Counted from the first letter of the stretch, positions 17,444-26,115 are shown. The stretch is 64,000 nucleotides of DNA from JAHEFU01 sp020440645 (GCA_020440645.1 JAGRNR010000009.1:1-64000); one strand, 5' to 3'. Numbers and translations are program-made. The notes: generated by a model not told the origin, from the sequence alone.

Positions 17444-18543
17444 TGCTTTTGGTTGAGCTTGCGCATCACGACTTCAGTGGTGCCGGTCGGGATGTTGGCA
17501 ATCAGCATGTCGCCGCTGCGGCGCACAGAGCTGACCGGCTTGCCGTCGGCCAGCACCTCGGCCTGCTCCCAGTCAGCCGGGACGGCGCACTGCACGGAGA
17601 TCACGTCCCAGTAGTTCTGGTAGTCCGGCAGCTGGCTGATCTTCGCAATCATGTAGTCCTTATCGAAATCAAGCAGTTCCAAGGTGAACTGCCGGCTCTC
17701 CAGCATGTAGCGGGCCACATTCCTGATCGGGGCCACCCAGACACGGTCCCCGAAAGATGCGAGGTACTCGTAATGTTCGACGAAGTCGTTGTAGGGGCGC
17801 GGACTCCAGCCCACACCGGGCTCGCCCGCCTCACCGATGCCGTGGCACTGCTCGATCATCCAGCCCTGCTTGCTGATGGCAAGGTCCGTCGTGCTGTTCC
17901 ACATCCACATTGGCAGGATGTCCTGGTTGGCCCAGCTGTAGAGGTGCATCAGCGGCGGGTTGGCGGAGCAGTTGCGCTGGGCGATGTCCTCCCTCTCCTG
18001 CGGGCCACTGCGGGCGAACATGTATCCGAACTCAGCAGCGGTGTGGAAATTGCCGTAGTGGTACTGCTCATAGGGGTAGATCAGGGTATCCACCTGGTCC
18101 AGGCCCTCGATGTTATCGAGCAGGAACCGGTGGCAGGTGCCGATCTCATCGCGCACCACTTCCTCGCTGCTTTCCGCCATGTTGAGGTGCGTCTTCGAAT
18201 GGTTGGCGATCTCATGCCCATCGTCGAAGGCTTGCTGCAGCTGTTCCTTCCAGCCCTTGCGCTTGACGATGGTGGTGGAGACGATGCCGAGCGTGACCTT
18301 CCAGCCGTACTTGTCCCACAGCGGCATGCCCCGCTCCCAGTGGTCCAGCGAGCCGTCGTCGAAGGTCAGGCTGACCGCACCCTCCGCGCCGTTGTACCAG
18401 CGGCAGATTTCCGGCTTCGGGCGCCATCGCTCATCAGTCTGGGGCACCTGGTCCTTCTGCGGGATCACGATGATGTCTCCCTGGGCCAGCGCAGTGCCGC
18501 CCAGCAGCAGCATCAGCAGTAAAAGGGATAGTGTCTGTCTCAT
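17440..18543 (-). CDS. Secreted polysaccharide deacetylase (NodB/CE4 family)
   Basis: Exported metal-dependent deacetylase of 367 residues that should remove N- or O-acetyl groups from a polysaccharide. A strong signal peptide ends GGTALAQ (about residue 21). The NodB homology motifs are present: SLTFDDG (catalytic Asp and metal-binding Asp) and the metal-binding H-x3-H in EIANHSKTHLNM; a later YPYEQYH stretch occupies the region of motif 3. The final 100 residues form an extra beta-rich domain (FTLELLDFDKDYMIAKI). Its neighbours upstream include a GT2 synthase, which fits a PNAG- or cellulose-like exopolysaccharide modified outside the membrane, as in pga and ica loci. Confidence 0.9.
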   Translation of the reverse strand: MRQTLSLLLLMLLLGGTALAQGDIIVIPQKDQVPQTDERWRPKPEICRWYNGAEGAVSLTFDDGSLDHWERGMPLWDKYGWKVTLGIVSTTIVKRKGWKEQLQQAFDDGHEIANHSKTHLNMAESSEEVVRDEIGTCHRFLLDNIEGLDQVDTLIYPYEQYHYGNFHTAAEFGYMFARSGPQEREDIAQRNCSANPPLMHLYSWANQDILPMWMWNSTTDLAISKQGWMIEQCHGIGEAGEPGVGWSPRPYNDFVEHYEYLASFGDRVWVAPIRNVARYMLESRQFTLELLDFDKDYMIAKISQLPDYQNYWDVISVQCAVPADWEQAEVLADGKPVSSVRRSGDMLIANIPTGTTEVVMRKLNQKQ

Positions 18544-18570
18544 AGGCGTTGTCGGCTGGAGATTCTACCC

Positions 18571-18586
18571 GCGGACAGCCGTCCGC
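18571..18586 (-). other. Hairpin between membrane protein gene and deacetylase gene
   Basis: Perfect 6-base stem GCGGAC / GTCCGC around AGCC, 28 bases 5' of the deacetylase start on the minus strand. There is no T-run after it, so an RNA-processing or partial-termination role inside the operon is only a guess. Confidence 0.35.
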
Positions 18587-18621
18587 GCTTCAAATATGGA
18601 TGGACTCGAAGCTAATTCCGT

Positions 18622-20118
18622 TCAGCGGAAGGGGTAAACAGGCACCTTGATCGGTGAGATCAGGTCGGCTTCCTTGCGCAGGATATTCGTCACCACCGGG
18701 TAGGAACTGTGCCAGAACGGGAAACCGGTCGAACCCTGCACCTCTCGGCCGTAGAAGCTGCGGTTGATCTGCAGCGTAAGCTTGGTGTCCGCCGGGCCCA
18801 TTGCCTTGCCGAACTCGGTCATCTCGCCTGCCATGTAGTAACTGTTGTAGTGGGTTTCCTTGCGCACGATGGCCGGGATTACCAGCGGCAGGTCGTGTCG
18901 GCGCATCTTGTCCTTGCCACTGTCGGTCAGCTTGAATTCGAAGTCCGCGAGGATCTGGACGGAAGGATCCGGACGAACGGTCACCACATCAAACCAGTAG
19001 GTGAAGGTGCTCGGGCGGCTGCCCTGCATCACGTCCATTTCCATGTAGTCGGTACGGGGCACGAACAACATGCCGCCCGGTGCCACGTCATCCGCGTCCG
19101 TCAGCACGAAGAATTCGTCCTCGCCATCCTTGCACAGCAGGTAACCGGAGCCGGTCAGGTCCCAGTCCTTTCCATGCTTTTGCTTGTACAGCTCAAACAG
19201 CCACCAGGGCACATCAGTGACATCGCCGAAGTCCACGAAGTAACGACCGATCCAGTGGGTCCAGTCCACCCCGAAGATCTCTTCAAGCCGGTCCCGCAGT
19301 TCCTCATCCGTCGGGGATGCCAGGGTATTGAATTCAGCACAGATCGTGCGCCCACCCTGGTCGAGGAAGCCCTCGATTGCGGTGATCTCCTCAGGTTTCA
19401 TGCCTCCGTAGATCTTCGGTGAGTAGATCGTATGTGCGATGTTATCGCCCCAATAGTCGCTGCGGAACTGCCAGTAGTCAGCGCTGTAGACGCCATAGCT
19501 GTCACAGATGTAAAGCAGGTCACGGTCCGCAAGATCGGCGGAGTCGATGTAATCAAATCGCCAATGTACATCATTCTTGAGGCGGGCATCCTCCGCGGGA
19601 TTGCTGCTGCTTGGCACCGGCCCGACGAAGTTCGGGTTGAATTCCTGCGAGAACATCGCGTTTTCCTGCTCAGGGGGCGCAAGGATCCTGTCATCCGGCG
19701 GCGGGTAGAAGCCGGTGTAGTCCAGGTCCTCCGCATAGAAGCGGTTGTCGGTCTGCTTGGTCGGGTCGACGAACTTGTTATTGGTCAGCAGCCAGAACAG
19801 GCCGCGGTGTTCGCGGTAGTCCTGGAACGGCACCGTCTTGTCCACGATCATCATCTTGAGCGGGATGTCCGGCGTACGCTCCCAGAACAGGTGCGGAATC
19901 AGCACGCAAAGGTAGATGATCAGCGCCAGGATCAGGATCGTGTGCAGGCGCCGGCTCGTGATGAAGGCCACAAGAAAGGGCTTCTTGCGCGGCTTGCCGA
20001 TGCCTTCAGCTTCGCGCCGGTGGCGGGCCTTGCGGTCCGGCGGCGGCACGAGCGTGGCAGTGGCCGTTCCACCCGGCTGCTGCTCCTCCTGGTTGTCTCC
20101 CTTAATCAGGTCACTCAT
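18622..20118 (-). CDS. Membrane-anchored protein of the polysaccharide locus, unknown
   Basis: Protein of 498 residues, not assigned to a family. A basic, disordered cytoplasmic N-terminus (about 1-58, with PPDRKARHRREAEGIG) precedes one transmembrane helix (about 59-80, ILILALIIYLCVLIPHLF). The remaining 415 residues are then extracytoplasmic. A stretch at about 200-290 (LLYICDSYGVY, EEITAIEGFLDQGG) resembles the fold of glutamine-amidotransferase-like domains without a visible nucleophile Cys. The C-terminal part is beta-rich. The single-anchor topology and place directly downstream of a GT2 synthase suggest a periplasmic accessory of polymer synthesis or export. That role is inference. Confidence 0.7.
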   Translation of the reverse strand: MSDLIKGDNQEEQQPGGTATATLVPPPDRKARHRREAEGIGKPRKKPFLVAFITSRRLHTILILALIIYLCVLIPHLFWERTPDIPLKMMIVDKTVPFQDYREHRGLFWLLTNNKFVDPTKQTDNRFYAEDLDYTGFYPPPDDRILAPPEQENAMFSQEFNPNFVGPVPSSSNPAEDARLKNDVHWRFDYIDSADLADRDLLYICDSYGVYSADYWQFRSDYWGDNIAHTIYSPKIYGGMKPEEITAIEGFLDQGGRTICAEFNTLASPTDEELRDRLEEIFGVDWTHWIGRYFVDFGDVTDVPWWLFELYKQKHGKDWDLTGSGYLLCKDGEDEFFVLTDADDVAPGGMLFVPRTDYMEMDVMQGSRPSTFTYWFDVVTVRPDPSVQILADFEFKLTDSGKDKMRRHDLPLVIPAIVRKETHYNSYYMAGEMTEFGKAMGPADTKLTLQINRSFYGREVQGSTGFPFWHSSYPVVTNILRKEADLISPIKVPVYPFR

Positions 20119-20141
20119 ATCCAGTCACTTGCTCCCGTGGA

Positions 20142-21581
20142 TCAGGATCCTGCGGTACGGAATCCACCGCGCCGGATCGCACCCCACAGCTTGCGGAAGC
20201 CGCCGAGGTACTCAAGCATGGCCTGCAGGCGCCAGATCGCATTGATCTGGCGGAAGCCGAAGTTGTACAGGAAGCCGCCCCAGAGCAGCTTGAACAGGTC
20301 GGATGTCCGCTGGTAGCGGTGGAAGCTGAGCTCCTCCACGAGCACCGTGATCACGGTGAACATGAAGCCCAGTGACATGCTCAGCAGGATGAACATCAGC
20401 ATCCATTCCAGCGAGAGCACACCGGCCCACCAGAAGATCACGATCAGCACGTAGCCGAACAGCTCGACGATGCAGCCCAGCATCTCGAATATAAGGTAAT
20501 AGGGCATGCCGAACATGCCCAGTGCGCCGAAGCGCGGGTTGAACATCATTTCGCCGTTGTAGCGCAGGCTGTCCACCAGGCCCTTCTGCCAGCGGCGGCG
20601 CTGGCCGGCGAGGCTCTTCATGTCCTCCGGCACCTCGGTCCAGCAGACCGGGTCCGGGTTGAAGAACATCTTGAATTCCTGCCGCTTCTTCTTGAAGATG
20701 CGGTTGAGGCGCACCACCAGCTCCATGTCCTCGCCGATGGTGTCCTCGCGATAGCCGCCGACCTCGATCACGGACTCCTTGTGGAACATCCCGAAGGCAC
20801 CGGAGATCAGCAGCACCACACCCATCTGGGCGAAGGCGATGCGGCTGGAGAGGAATGTCATCAGGTACTCGACCGTCTGGGCCAGTGCCAGCCAGTTGGT
20901 GGCGATGTTCACTTCCTTGACGCGGCCGTAGTCCACCACGCAGTTGTTCGCCACGCGGATCACACCGCCGACGGCGATCATCGTGTCCGGATGCTCAATG
21001 AAGGGACGCATCGTCTTCAGCAGGGCGTCGGAGTCGAGGATCGAATCCGCGTCCAGCGTACAGAAGTAGGGGTACTGGCTGACGTTGATGCCCACGTTGA
21101 GCGCACTGCTCTTGCCGCCGTTGGGCTTGTCCACCACCACGAGGTTAGGGTGCATGCGGCTTTCGTAGATCGCCTTGACCGGCTCGGTCTCGATCTTGCG
21201 CTGGTAGATCTTGCTCACCGGCACGAGGTCGAAGGCCTCAATCAGCACCTGCATGGTGTTGTCCTTCGAGCCGTCGTTGACCACGATCACCTCGAACTGC
21301 GGGTAATGCAGGGTCAGGAGCGAGCGCACCGACTCCATGATCACCTTCTCCTCGTTGTAGGCGGGACAGAGGATGCTCACGGGCTTGGTCAGCGATGTCT
21401 TGAACAGGGCGTGCAGGTCCACCACATTCACATAGTGGCGGTAGCGGCCGAGGTTCATGATGCCGATCAGGAAGAATGCAATATACGAAATGATCAGGCC
21501 GAGGGTGTACAGGATGAAGAACCCCGAGAGCCAGAGGATAACGATGATCGCATAGCTGTTATCAAGGTCATAGCCAAACAT
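20142..21581 (-). CDS. Processive family 2 glycosyltransferase (exopolysaccharide synthase)
   Basis: Inner-membrane synthase of 479 residues resembling PgaC/BcsA/NodC-type enzymes that polymerise and extrude beta-linked polysaccharide from a nucleotide sugar. Two N-terminal hydrophobic helices (about 10-50) are followed by the GT-A domain: nucleotide-binding VSILCPAYNEE and VVNDGSKD, metal-binding DAD in CTLDADSIL, the acceptor/base region GEDMELVVRL and the product-binding QRRRW. Four C-terminal helices complete the channel. No PilZ domain is fused. The gene starts one base inside the stop of the upstream HEAT-repeat gene (TGATG), so the partners are made together. The sugar cannot be assigned, but a deacetylase in the operon favours an acetylated amino sugar. 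Confidence 0.92.
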   Translation of the reverse strand: MFGYDLDNSYAIIVILWLSGFFILYTLGLIISYIAFFLIGIMNLGRYRHYVNVVDLHALFKTSLTKPVSILCPAYNEEKVIMESVRSLLTLHYPQFEVIVVNDGSKDNTMQVLIEAFDLVPVSKIYQRKIETEPVKAIYESRMHPNLVVVDKPNGGKSSALNVGINVSQYPYFCTLDADSILDSDALLKTMRPFIEHPDTMIAVGGVIRVANNCVVDYGRVKEVNIATNWLALAQTVEYLMTFLSSRIAFAQMGVVLLISGAFGMFHKESVIEVGGYREDTIGEDMELVVRLNRIFKKKRQEFKMFFNPDPVCWTEVPEDMKSLAGQRRRWQKGLVDSLRYNGEMMFNPRFGALGMFGMPYYLIFEMLGCIVELFGYVLIVIFWWAGVLSLEWMLMFILLSMSLGFMFTVITVLVEELSFHRYQRTSDLFKLLWGGFLYNFGFRQINAIWRLQAMLEYLGGFRKLWGAIRRGGFRTAGS

Positions 21582-22720
21582 CAGTTATCACCCTCCGTGT
21601 CACGGCTTCCCGGCAGCTCCCGCTCCCGGCTCGGGGTGGCGGCGGATTCAAGCTGCTCTTCCCCGAAGAAGCGGCTGAGGTTACCGTTGGACCGCTCGAG
21701 CTGGTAATTGGCCACATCCCTGGCGAAGTCATCATCATCACGCCGGGCCTGGTGCAGGATCTCACCACCTCTGCGTCCATAGGCCGCCAGTGACTGGGCT
21801 GCGTTGCGGCGTACCCAGTAGCTCGGGTCGGACAGCGCATCCCGCAGGATCGGCAGGCCGTCCTTGACCTGCATGGTGCCCAGTGCCTTGACGGCCTGGG
21901 CCCGGATCTCCCAGGAACGGTCCTTGGAAAGCCGCAGGAACTCGGGGATGCTGCGCGGGGAGGCGATCTTGCCCATCGACTTGATGGTGCGGATCACCTT
22001 TTCCTTATGGGAAGAGCGCAGCACCTCATGCAGCTGGTCCACCAGCCGGTATTCCTGCAGGTCGCCGACAAGGTCAATCGCCATCAGCTTGGACTCAAGG
22101 GCGAAATCCTGGTGCTCCAGCATCTGCTTGAGGGGGACAATGGCCTGGCCGCGCATCTTCTGCACAATTTCCACCAGGCGGGTGGTTTCCATCAGTTCGG
22201 GCCGGTTGAGGATGCTCAATAGAGCGGTGCCGGCCTCGGGCGTACCAATCATTCCCATGCTGCGCGCGGCGGTGAAGCGTACTTCCATCCGCTTGTCGCG
22301 CAGGTTGTTTGACAGGATCGGCACCGTTTCCTTGAGTCCGTAGATGCCAAGCTGCATCGCGGCGATGTCACGGATGCGCCAGTCCCAGTTATTGAGACGG
22401 CGGGCGGTGCGGTTGAGCAGTTTCAGGCGGTCAGCGAGGGTCAGGAGCTTCTTGCGCTCCGAGCCTGTCAGCTGGCGCAGCATCCCGAGGATCATCTCCT
22501 CAGCGAGGTCGACGTGGTTGCCGATGCTGGAGATCATTTCCTCAATGGAGCTGTCACCGCTGAGGTAACGGGCGAACACGGGCAGGAGCTCGGCGCGGCG
22601 GTTGCTGGCCCATGTGTTGTGGCTGGCCGACATCATCCGCTGAACGACGATGATCAGGAACAGCAGCGCTGAGTTGAGGAAAATTCCCGCAACCAGATAT
22701 TGCACGCTGTCAGCAAACAT
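21581..22720 (-). CDS. Membrane-anchored HEAT-repeat protein of the polysaccharide locus
   Basis: Protein of 379 residues. One N-terminal transmembrane helix (about 8-28) anchors it, then a cytoplasmic helical-repeat domain follows with at least five HEAT/PBS-like units (for example WRIRDIAAMQLGIYGLKE, RFTAARSMGMIGTPEAG, SWEIRAQAVKALGTMQVK, WVRRNAAQSLAAYGRRG). The tail is polar and disordered. HEAT proteins act as scaffolds. Here translational coupling to the GT2 synthase (one-base overlap) and the upstream receiver protein suggest it links a regulatory signal to the synthase. That link is inference from gene order. Confidence 0.85.
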   Translation of the reverse strand: MFADSVQYLVAGIFLNSALLFLIIVVQRMMSASHNTWASNRRAELLPVFARYLSGDSSIEEMISSIGNHVDLAEEMILGMLRQLTGSERKKLLTLADRLKLLNRTARRLNNWDWRIRDIAAMQLGIYGLKETVPILSNNLRDKRMEVRFTAARSMGMIGTPEAGTALLSILNRPELMETTRLVEIVQKMRGQAIVPLKQMLEHQDFALESKLMAIDLVGDLQEYRLVDQLHEVLRSSHKEKVIRTIKSMGKIASPRSIPEFLRLSKDRSWEIRAQAVKALGTMQVKDGLPILRDALSDPSYWVRRNAAQSLAAYGRRGGEILHQARRDDDDFARDVANYQLERSNGNLSRFFGEEQLESAATPSRERELPGSRDTEGDN

Positions 22721-22788
22721 TGGTTAACCCCGCTCCGATCCTTTCTTTTTCCGGGCGATGCCCCGCCCGTCACTCCAACATTAGTACG

Positions 22789-23202
22789 TCAGCCTGCCTG
22801 TGCAGTACCTCTGACATGCTTCAGGGCGTTGTACAGTCTCGCAATCAGCACGTTGATGCTGAACGGGATGGTGACGTAGTCGACGCATCCCAGCCGGAAC
22901 GCATTGAGAATGTCATCCTCATCCTCCCGGGCGCTGATCACGATCATCGCCCCGGGTTCGTTGACCTTCTCACGCTGCTGGATCTCCCTCATCACCTGAA
23001 ATCCATCCAATTTCTGGATGAGGATATCTATCAACAACAGGTCAAAGGTTTCCCGCTCCATCTGGTCGAGCGCTTCAATGCCGTCAACGGCCCGACTGAC
23101 CCTGAAGCCCTGCCGTTCCAGCTTGTATGACAGAATGCCAAACAGACTGTCATCCTCGAGTACGACAAGGATCTTCGGGTTGGAGACTGGGGTAGAATCC
23201 AT
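22789..23202 (-). CDS. Stand-alone receiver-domain protein with a substituted conserved lysine
   Basis: Single CheY-like receiver domain of 137 residues. The ATG at 23202 has GGTGAT eight bases upstream, and the in-frame extension to 23262 would include the promoter. The acidic pocket (E16, D17, D18) and phosphoacceptor Asp59 (LLLIDIL) are present, as is the switch Ser90 (IVISARE). The usual Lys of the K-P-F motif is Ile112 (VDYVTIPF), and the Met-Pro after the phosphoacceptor loop is missing. The domain may therefore bind partners without normal phosphorylation-driven switching. As first gene of the polysaccharide operon it could set synthase activity through the HEAT protein. No output domain or kinase is adjacent. 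Confidence 0.87.
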   Translation of the reverse strand: MDSTPVSNPKILVVLEDDSLFGILSYKLERQGFRVSRAVDGIEALDQMERETFDLLLIDILIQKLDGFQVMREIQQREKVNEPGAMIVISAREDEDDILNAFRLGCVDYVTIPFSINVLIARLYNALKHVRGTAQAG

Positions 23203-23248
23203 TCCCAAAATCACCTTTCGATAGTATGTGCCCTGATTTGAGCGACTG

Positions 23249-23277
23249 ATTCTACCACACACATATTTATATGTGAA
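23249..23277 (-). promoter_or_regulatory. Sigma70-type promoter for the receiver/polysaccharide operon
   Basis: Read on the minus strand: -35 TTCACA (23277-23272), a 17-base spacer and -10 TAGAAT (23254-23249), each 5 of 6 matches to consensus. Transcription would start near 23242, leaving a leader of about 40 bases that contains the Shine-Dalgarno sequence before the ATG at 23202. Confidence 0.6.
23260..23275. promoter_or_regulatory. Inverted repeat overlapping the operon promoter (operator candidate)
   Basis: CACATATTTATATGTG: 6-base arms CACATA/TATGTG around TTTA, lying in the promoter spacer and overlapping the -35 hexamer. A DNA-binding repressor here would block polymerase. A second inverted repeat, TTAGTT-T-AACTAA, lies at 23304-23316 closer to the divergent gene. 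Confidence 0.4.
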
Positions 23278-23338
23278 ACGATTTGATTGTACATAATGTA
23301 ATCTTAGTTTAACTAAAGTTTAATAATAGACAATATGA

Positions 23339-23360
23339 ACAGTCAGTTTTCCCTGACTGT
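23339..23360 (+). promoter_or_regulatory. Leader hairpin upstream of the secreted glycoside hydrolase
   Basis: Perfect 8-base stem ACAGTCAG / CTGACTGT with a TTTTCC loop, about 75 bases upstream of the GTG start at 23434. It could be an mRNA 5' structure or an operator. It is not followed by a T-run, so it is not a terminator. Confidence 0.4.
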
Positions 23361-23433
23361 CAACACTAAGTGCAAGCACCTTGTTAATACATGGTTTATC
23401 ATTCTGGCAATACTCTGCTGCGCGGAGGAGCAC

Positions 23434-25866
23434 GTGTCTCACACAACCCGGAACTTGAAACTTGTCGCAATTGCGTTGACAATTTGCATGCTTGCTGCGA
23501 CTGAATCTCAGGCAGCACCTGATGTGCCAACACGTGCCGGCGAGAACTTCCTCGAGATCCGCCAGCCGGATGGAAGCTACAAACCGATCTTCGTGAAGGG
23601 TATGAGCCTGTCTGCGGCACTTCCCGGCAAGCACCCCAGTGAATTCCCACACGACGAGCAACTCTTCCGGGACTGGCTGAAGAAACTGGCGGACATGAAC
23701 TGCAATGTGATCCGCCTTTATACAATTCTGCCGCCCGAAGTCTATCGCGCCCTGCGCTACCACAACACCACCTATCCGGACCAGACCATCTGGCTGATCC
23801 AGGGCTGCTGGGTCACTCCGCCGACGGACCCCGACTACGATTTCTGGGGCCAGAAGTTCAACGATGAAGTTGAGCTGAACTCGCGCCATGCAGTAGACCT
23901 GGTCTATGGAAATGCGAACTTTGATGACAGGCCGGGCTGGACGGGCGGCCGCTATGACGCGGATGTGTCCCCCTGGCTGCTGGCCTGGCTGTGGGGCCGC
24001 GAGTGGGAACCCGATGACATCGAGCGCTTCCACGAGCTGACCAACCGCCGCGAGTACAAGGGCCGCTACATCAGCGCGATCGATAAGCAGCCGATTGACT
24101 GCTGGCTGGCCAAGATGTGCGATTACGCCGTTTCCTACGAAATGGACCAGTACAACAAGCAGCACCCGATCACCTACAGCTCATGGCCGGTGACTGACCC
24201 GATGGAGCATGTCAGCGAGAGCAAGCTGTCCGTCAACTCGGCCGAGAATGAGGGCCGCGTGGACATCTTCAGCAGTGACACGATCCAGATGACCGTGAAG
24301 GACTTCACCGTCTCGCCGGACTTCAAGGCCGGTGTGTATGCCTCATACCATATTTATCCTTACTGGCCCGACTTCTTCGACAATGAGGTCGAGTACAGCC
24401 TGTGCAAGGACCGCTTCGGGGTCAGCAACTACTACGGTTACCTGACCCACCTGAAGGAGCATTACGGCACGATGCCGCTGCTGGTTGCCGAGTATGGCCT
24501 GCCCAATGGTCCGATGCCGGCGCACAAGCAGAAGCAGGGCCTGCACCACGGCGGCCACTCCGAGGAGGAAGTGATTGACGGCATGGAACGGCTGACCTAT
24601 GACATCTGGGACAGCGGCTGCGCCGGTGCGATCGTGTTCGCCTGGATCGATGAGTGGTTCAAGAAGACCTGGATCTGGGCTGATTTCTATGACCCCTGGG
24701 ATGACCGCCGGCTTTGGTACAACCAGTATGACCCGGAGGAGAACTACGGCATGATCGCCCTGCTGCCCGGCGAGGGTGGCCCGAACAACACGCTCAGCGG
24801 CAATGACGCTGAGTGGGAGGATGTCAGCGTCCTGCCCGGCGATTCGGTGGCCGTCGCTGACAACGCCCCGGTGATCACGAGCGTCAAGGCGATGCATGAT
24901 GAAGGCTGGTTCCACCTGCGCATCCGGCTGGACAACTTTGATGACTGGGACTTCGACAAGACGGAGCTGAGCATCGGTTACGACATCCTCGACAGGCTGG
25001 GTGGCAACTTCGCCTGGCCCGGCCCGCTGAAGTTCCTCAGTGACAGCGGCCTGGAGACCGTAGTGCAGATCAAGAGCGGCCAGGCCTACATGTACCAGAC
25101 CGAGACCTGGCGCTTCTGGCGACCCTTCAATGATGAGGTGTCCAAGTCCATCTCGCTCGGTGAGGCCAAGCCGCACTACCTGCAGATGGAGGAGAACCGC
25201 TGGAGCTGGTTCGAGCCCTGGGTGGAAACCAACATCTACCGGCTCGGGCGTGACGGGACCTTCTTCCCGTCCCAGTCCTTCAAGCTCAACCCGCTGCCGC
25301 GCGGCACCCTGATCGAGGGCCAGCCGCGATACACCCAGCAGGCAATCTGGAACTCCGACCCCGATAGCAAGGTAGTGGAGATCCGCATGCCCTGGATCCT
25401 GCTCGGTTTCGTCGGCCCGCACCAGCGTCGCGTGTTGCAAAGCGATATCGACGAGCCCTCGAAGAATTCAAGTGTGGTGACTGATGGCATCGGCGTGGGA
25501 CTGGCGATGTCCAGCGCGCGCGGTGATGCGCTTGCGGTCTGGCCCGGCATGGATGTCTATGACGCGGACGACCCAAACAGCATCCTCAGCTCACAGTTCG
25601 ACGGCTGGAACCGCATCCTGACCAGCAAGAGCGGGATCTACACCTGGGACGAGTGGGGCGTGGAGGATATCCGGTACCACGGACGCATCAAGCCGATCTA
25701 TTACGCGATGCGTGACCTGTTCGGAAGCATTGAACAGGTGCGACCACTTTGGAAGGATGGGCCGCAGCGCCAGCCGGTTCCGGATGGCACGGAGATGCCG
25801 GAGACGCCTCCGCTGGCTGAGCCCCTCAAGATCGACCACGCGGCGATCCTGCGCCAGCAGAACTGA
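23434..25866 (+). CDS. Secreted glycoside hydrolase-like protein with C-terminal beta domain
   Basis: Exported protein of 810 residues. The GTG at 23434 was chosen: GGAGGA sits five bases upstream and the resulting N-terminus is a good signal peptide (SHTTRNLKLVAIALTICML, ending ESQA). The ATG at 23335 would lie within the leader. Residues about 25-370 look like a GH-A clan TIM barrel: YKPIFVKGMSLSAAL, NCNVIRLYTILPPE, LLAWLWGREWEPD, ASYHIYPYWPDF, LLVAEYGLPNG (likely nucleophile Glu), GAIVFAWIDEW. Residues about 400-770 are beta-rich and resemble a carbohydrate-binding or DOMON-like module. It is divergent from the polysaccharide operon with a shared regulatory region, so it probably trims or degrades that polymer. 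Confidence 0.82.
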   Translation: MSHTTRNLKLVAIALTICMLAATESQAAPDVPTRAGENFLEIRQPDGSYKPIFVKGMSLSAALPGKHPSEFPHDEQLFRDWLKKLADMNCNVIRLYTILPPEVYRALRYHNTTYPDQTIWLIQGCWVTPPTDPDYDFWGQKFNDEVELNSRHAVDLVYGNANFDDRPGWTGGRYDADVSPWLLAWLWGREWEPDDIERFHELTNRREYKGRYISAIDKQPIDCWLAKMCDYAVSYEMDQYNKQHPITYSSWPVTDPMEHVSESKLSVNSAENEGRVDIFSSDTIQMTVKDFTVSPDFKAGVYASYHIYPYWPDFFDNEVEYSLCKDRFGVSNYYGYLTHLKEHYGTMPLLVAEYGLPNGPMPAHKQKQGLHHGGHSEEEVIDGMERLTYDIWDSGCAGAIVFAWIDEWFKKTWIWADFYDPWDDRRLWYNQYDPEENYGMIALLPGEGGPNNTLSGNDAEWEDVSVLPGDSVAVADNAPVITSVKAMHDEGWFHLRIRLDNFDDWDFDKTELSIGYDILDRLGGNFAWPGPLKFLSDSGLETVVQIKSGQAYMYQTETWRFWRPFNDEVSKSISLGEAKPHYLQMEENRWSWFEPWVETNIYRLGRDGTFFPSQSFKLNPLPRGTLIEGQPRYTQQAIWNSDPDSKVVEIRMPWILLGFVGPHQRRVLQSDIDEPSKNSSVVTDGIGVGLAMSSARGDALAVWPGMDVYDADDPNSILSSQFDGWNRILTSKSGIYTWDEWGVEDIRYHGRIKPIYYAMRDLFGSIEQVRPLWKDGPQRQPVPDGTEMPETPPLAEPLKIDHAAILRQQN

Positions 25867-25892
25867 CCGTTGTCAATTCCAGGTTAAGCAAT

Positions 25893-25912
25893 GTGCCGGA
25901 GCAATCCGGCAC
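25893..25912 (+). terminator. Terminator-like hairpin after the glycoside hydrolase gene
   Basis: Perfect 8-base stem GTGCCGGA / TCCGGCAC closed by a GCAA tetraloop, 26 bases after the stop codon. No T-run follows, so it may be a 3'-end stabiliser or a Rho-dependent site rather than a classic intrinsic terminator. Confidence 0.5.
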
Positions 25913-25954
25913 GGGAATGCGCGCACGGCCGGCGCCGGTCAAATCCGCATCTAA

Positions 25955-26065
25955 TCAGAGCAAGTGGCGCCAGTTGCTGAAGAACACGTACCAGCAGCCG
26001 TTAAATATCCCAGCAACCACGACCGCGATCAGGATGTAGAGCAGGGTATCCCTGGCTATCCGCAT
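25955..26065 (-). CDS. Possible 36-residue single-helix membrane peptide
   Basis: A short open frame in the 250-base gap between the glycoside hydrolase and motA, on the opposite strand. It encodes a basic start (MRIARD), one hydrophobic helix (LLYILIAVVVAGIF) and an aromatic/basic end (WYVFFSNWRHLL), a typical small membrane peptide. A TATACT sequence lies 7 bases before the ATG, which would give a nearly leaderless mRNA. The Shine-Dalgarno match is poor. It could be chance. Confidence 0.3.
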   Translation of the reverse strand: MRIARDTLLYILIAVVVAGIFNGCWYVFFSNWRHLL

Positions 26066-26115
26066 CCGATCAGTATAGTCCATCGGGCAGCTCGAGCCGG
26101 CTGCCGGAAGGTGTC

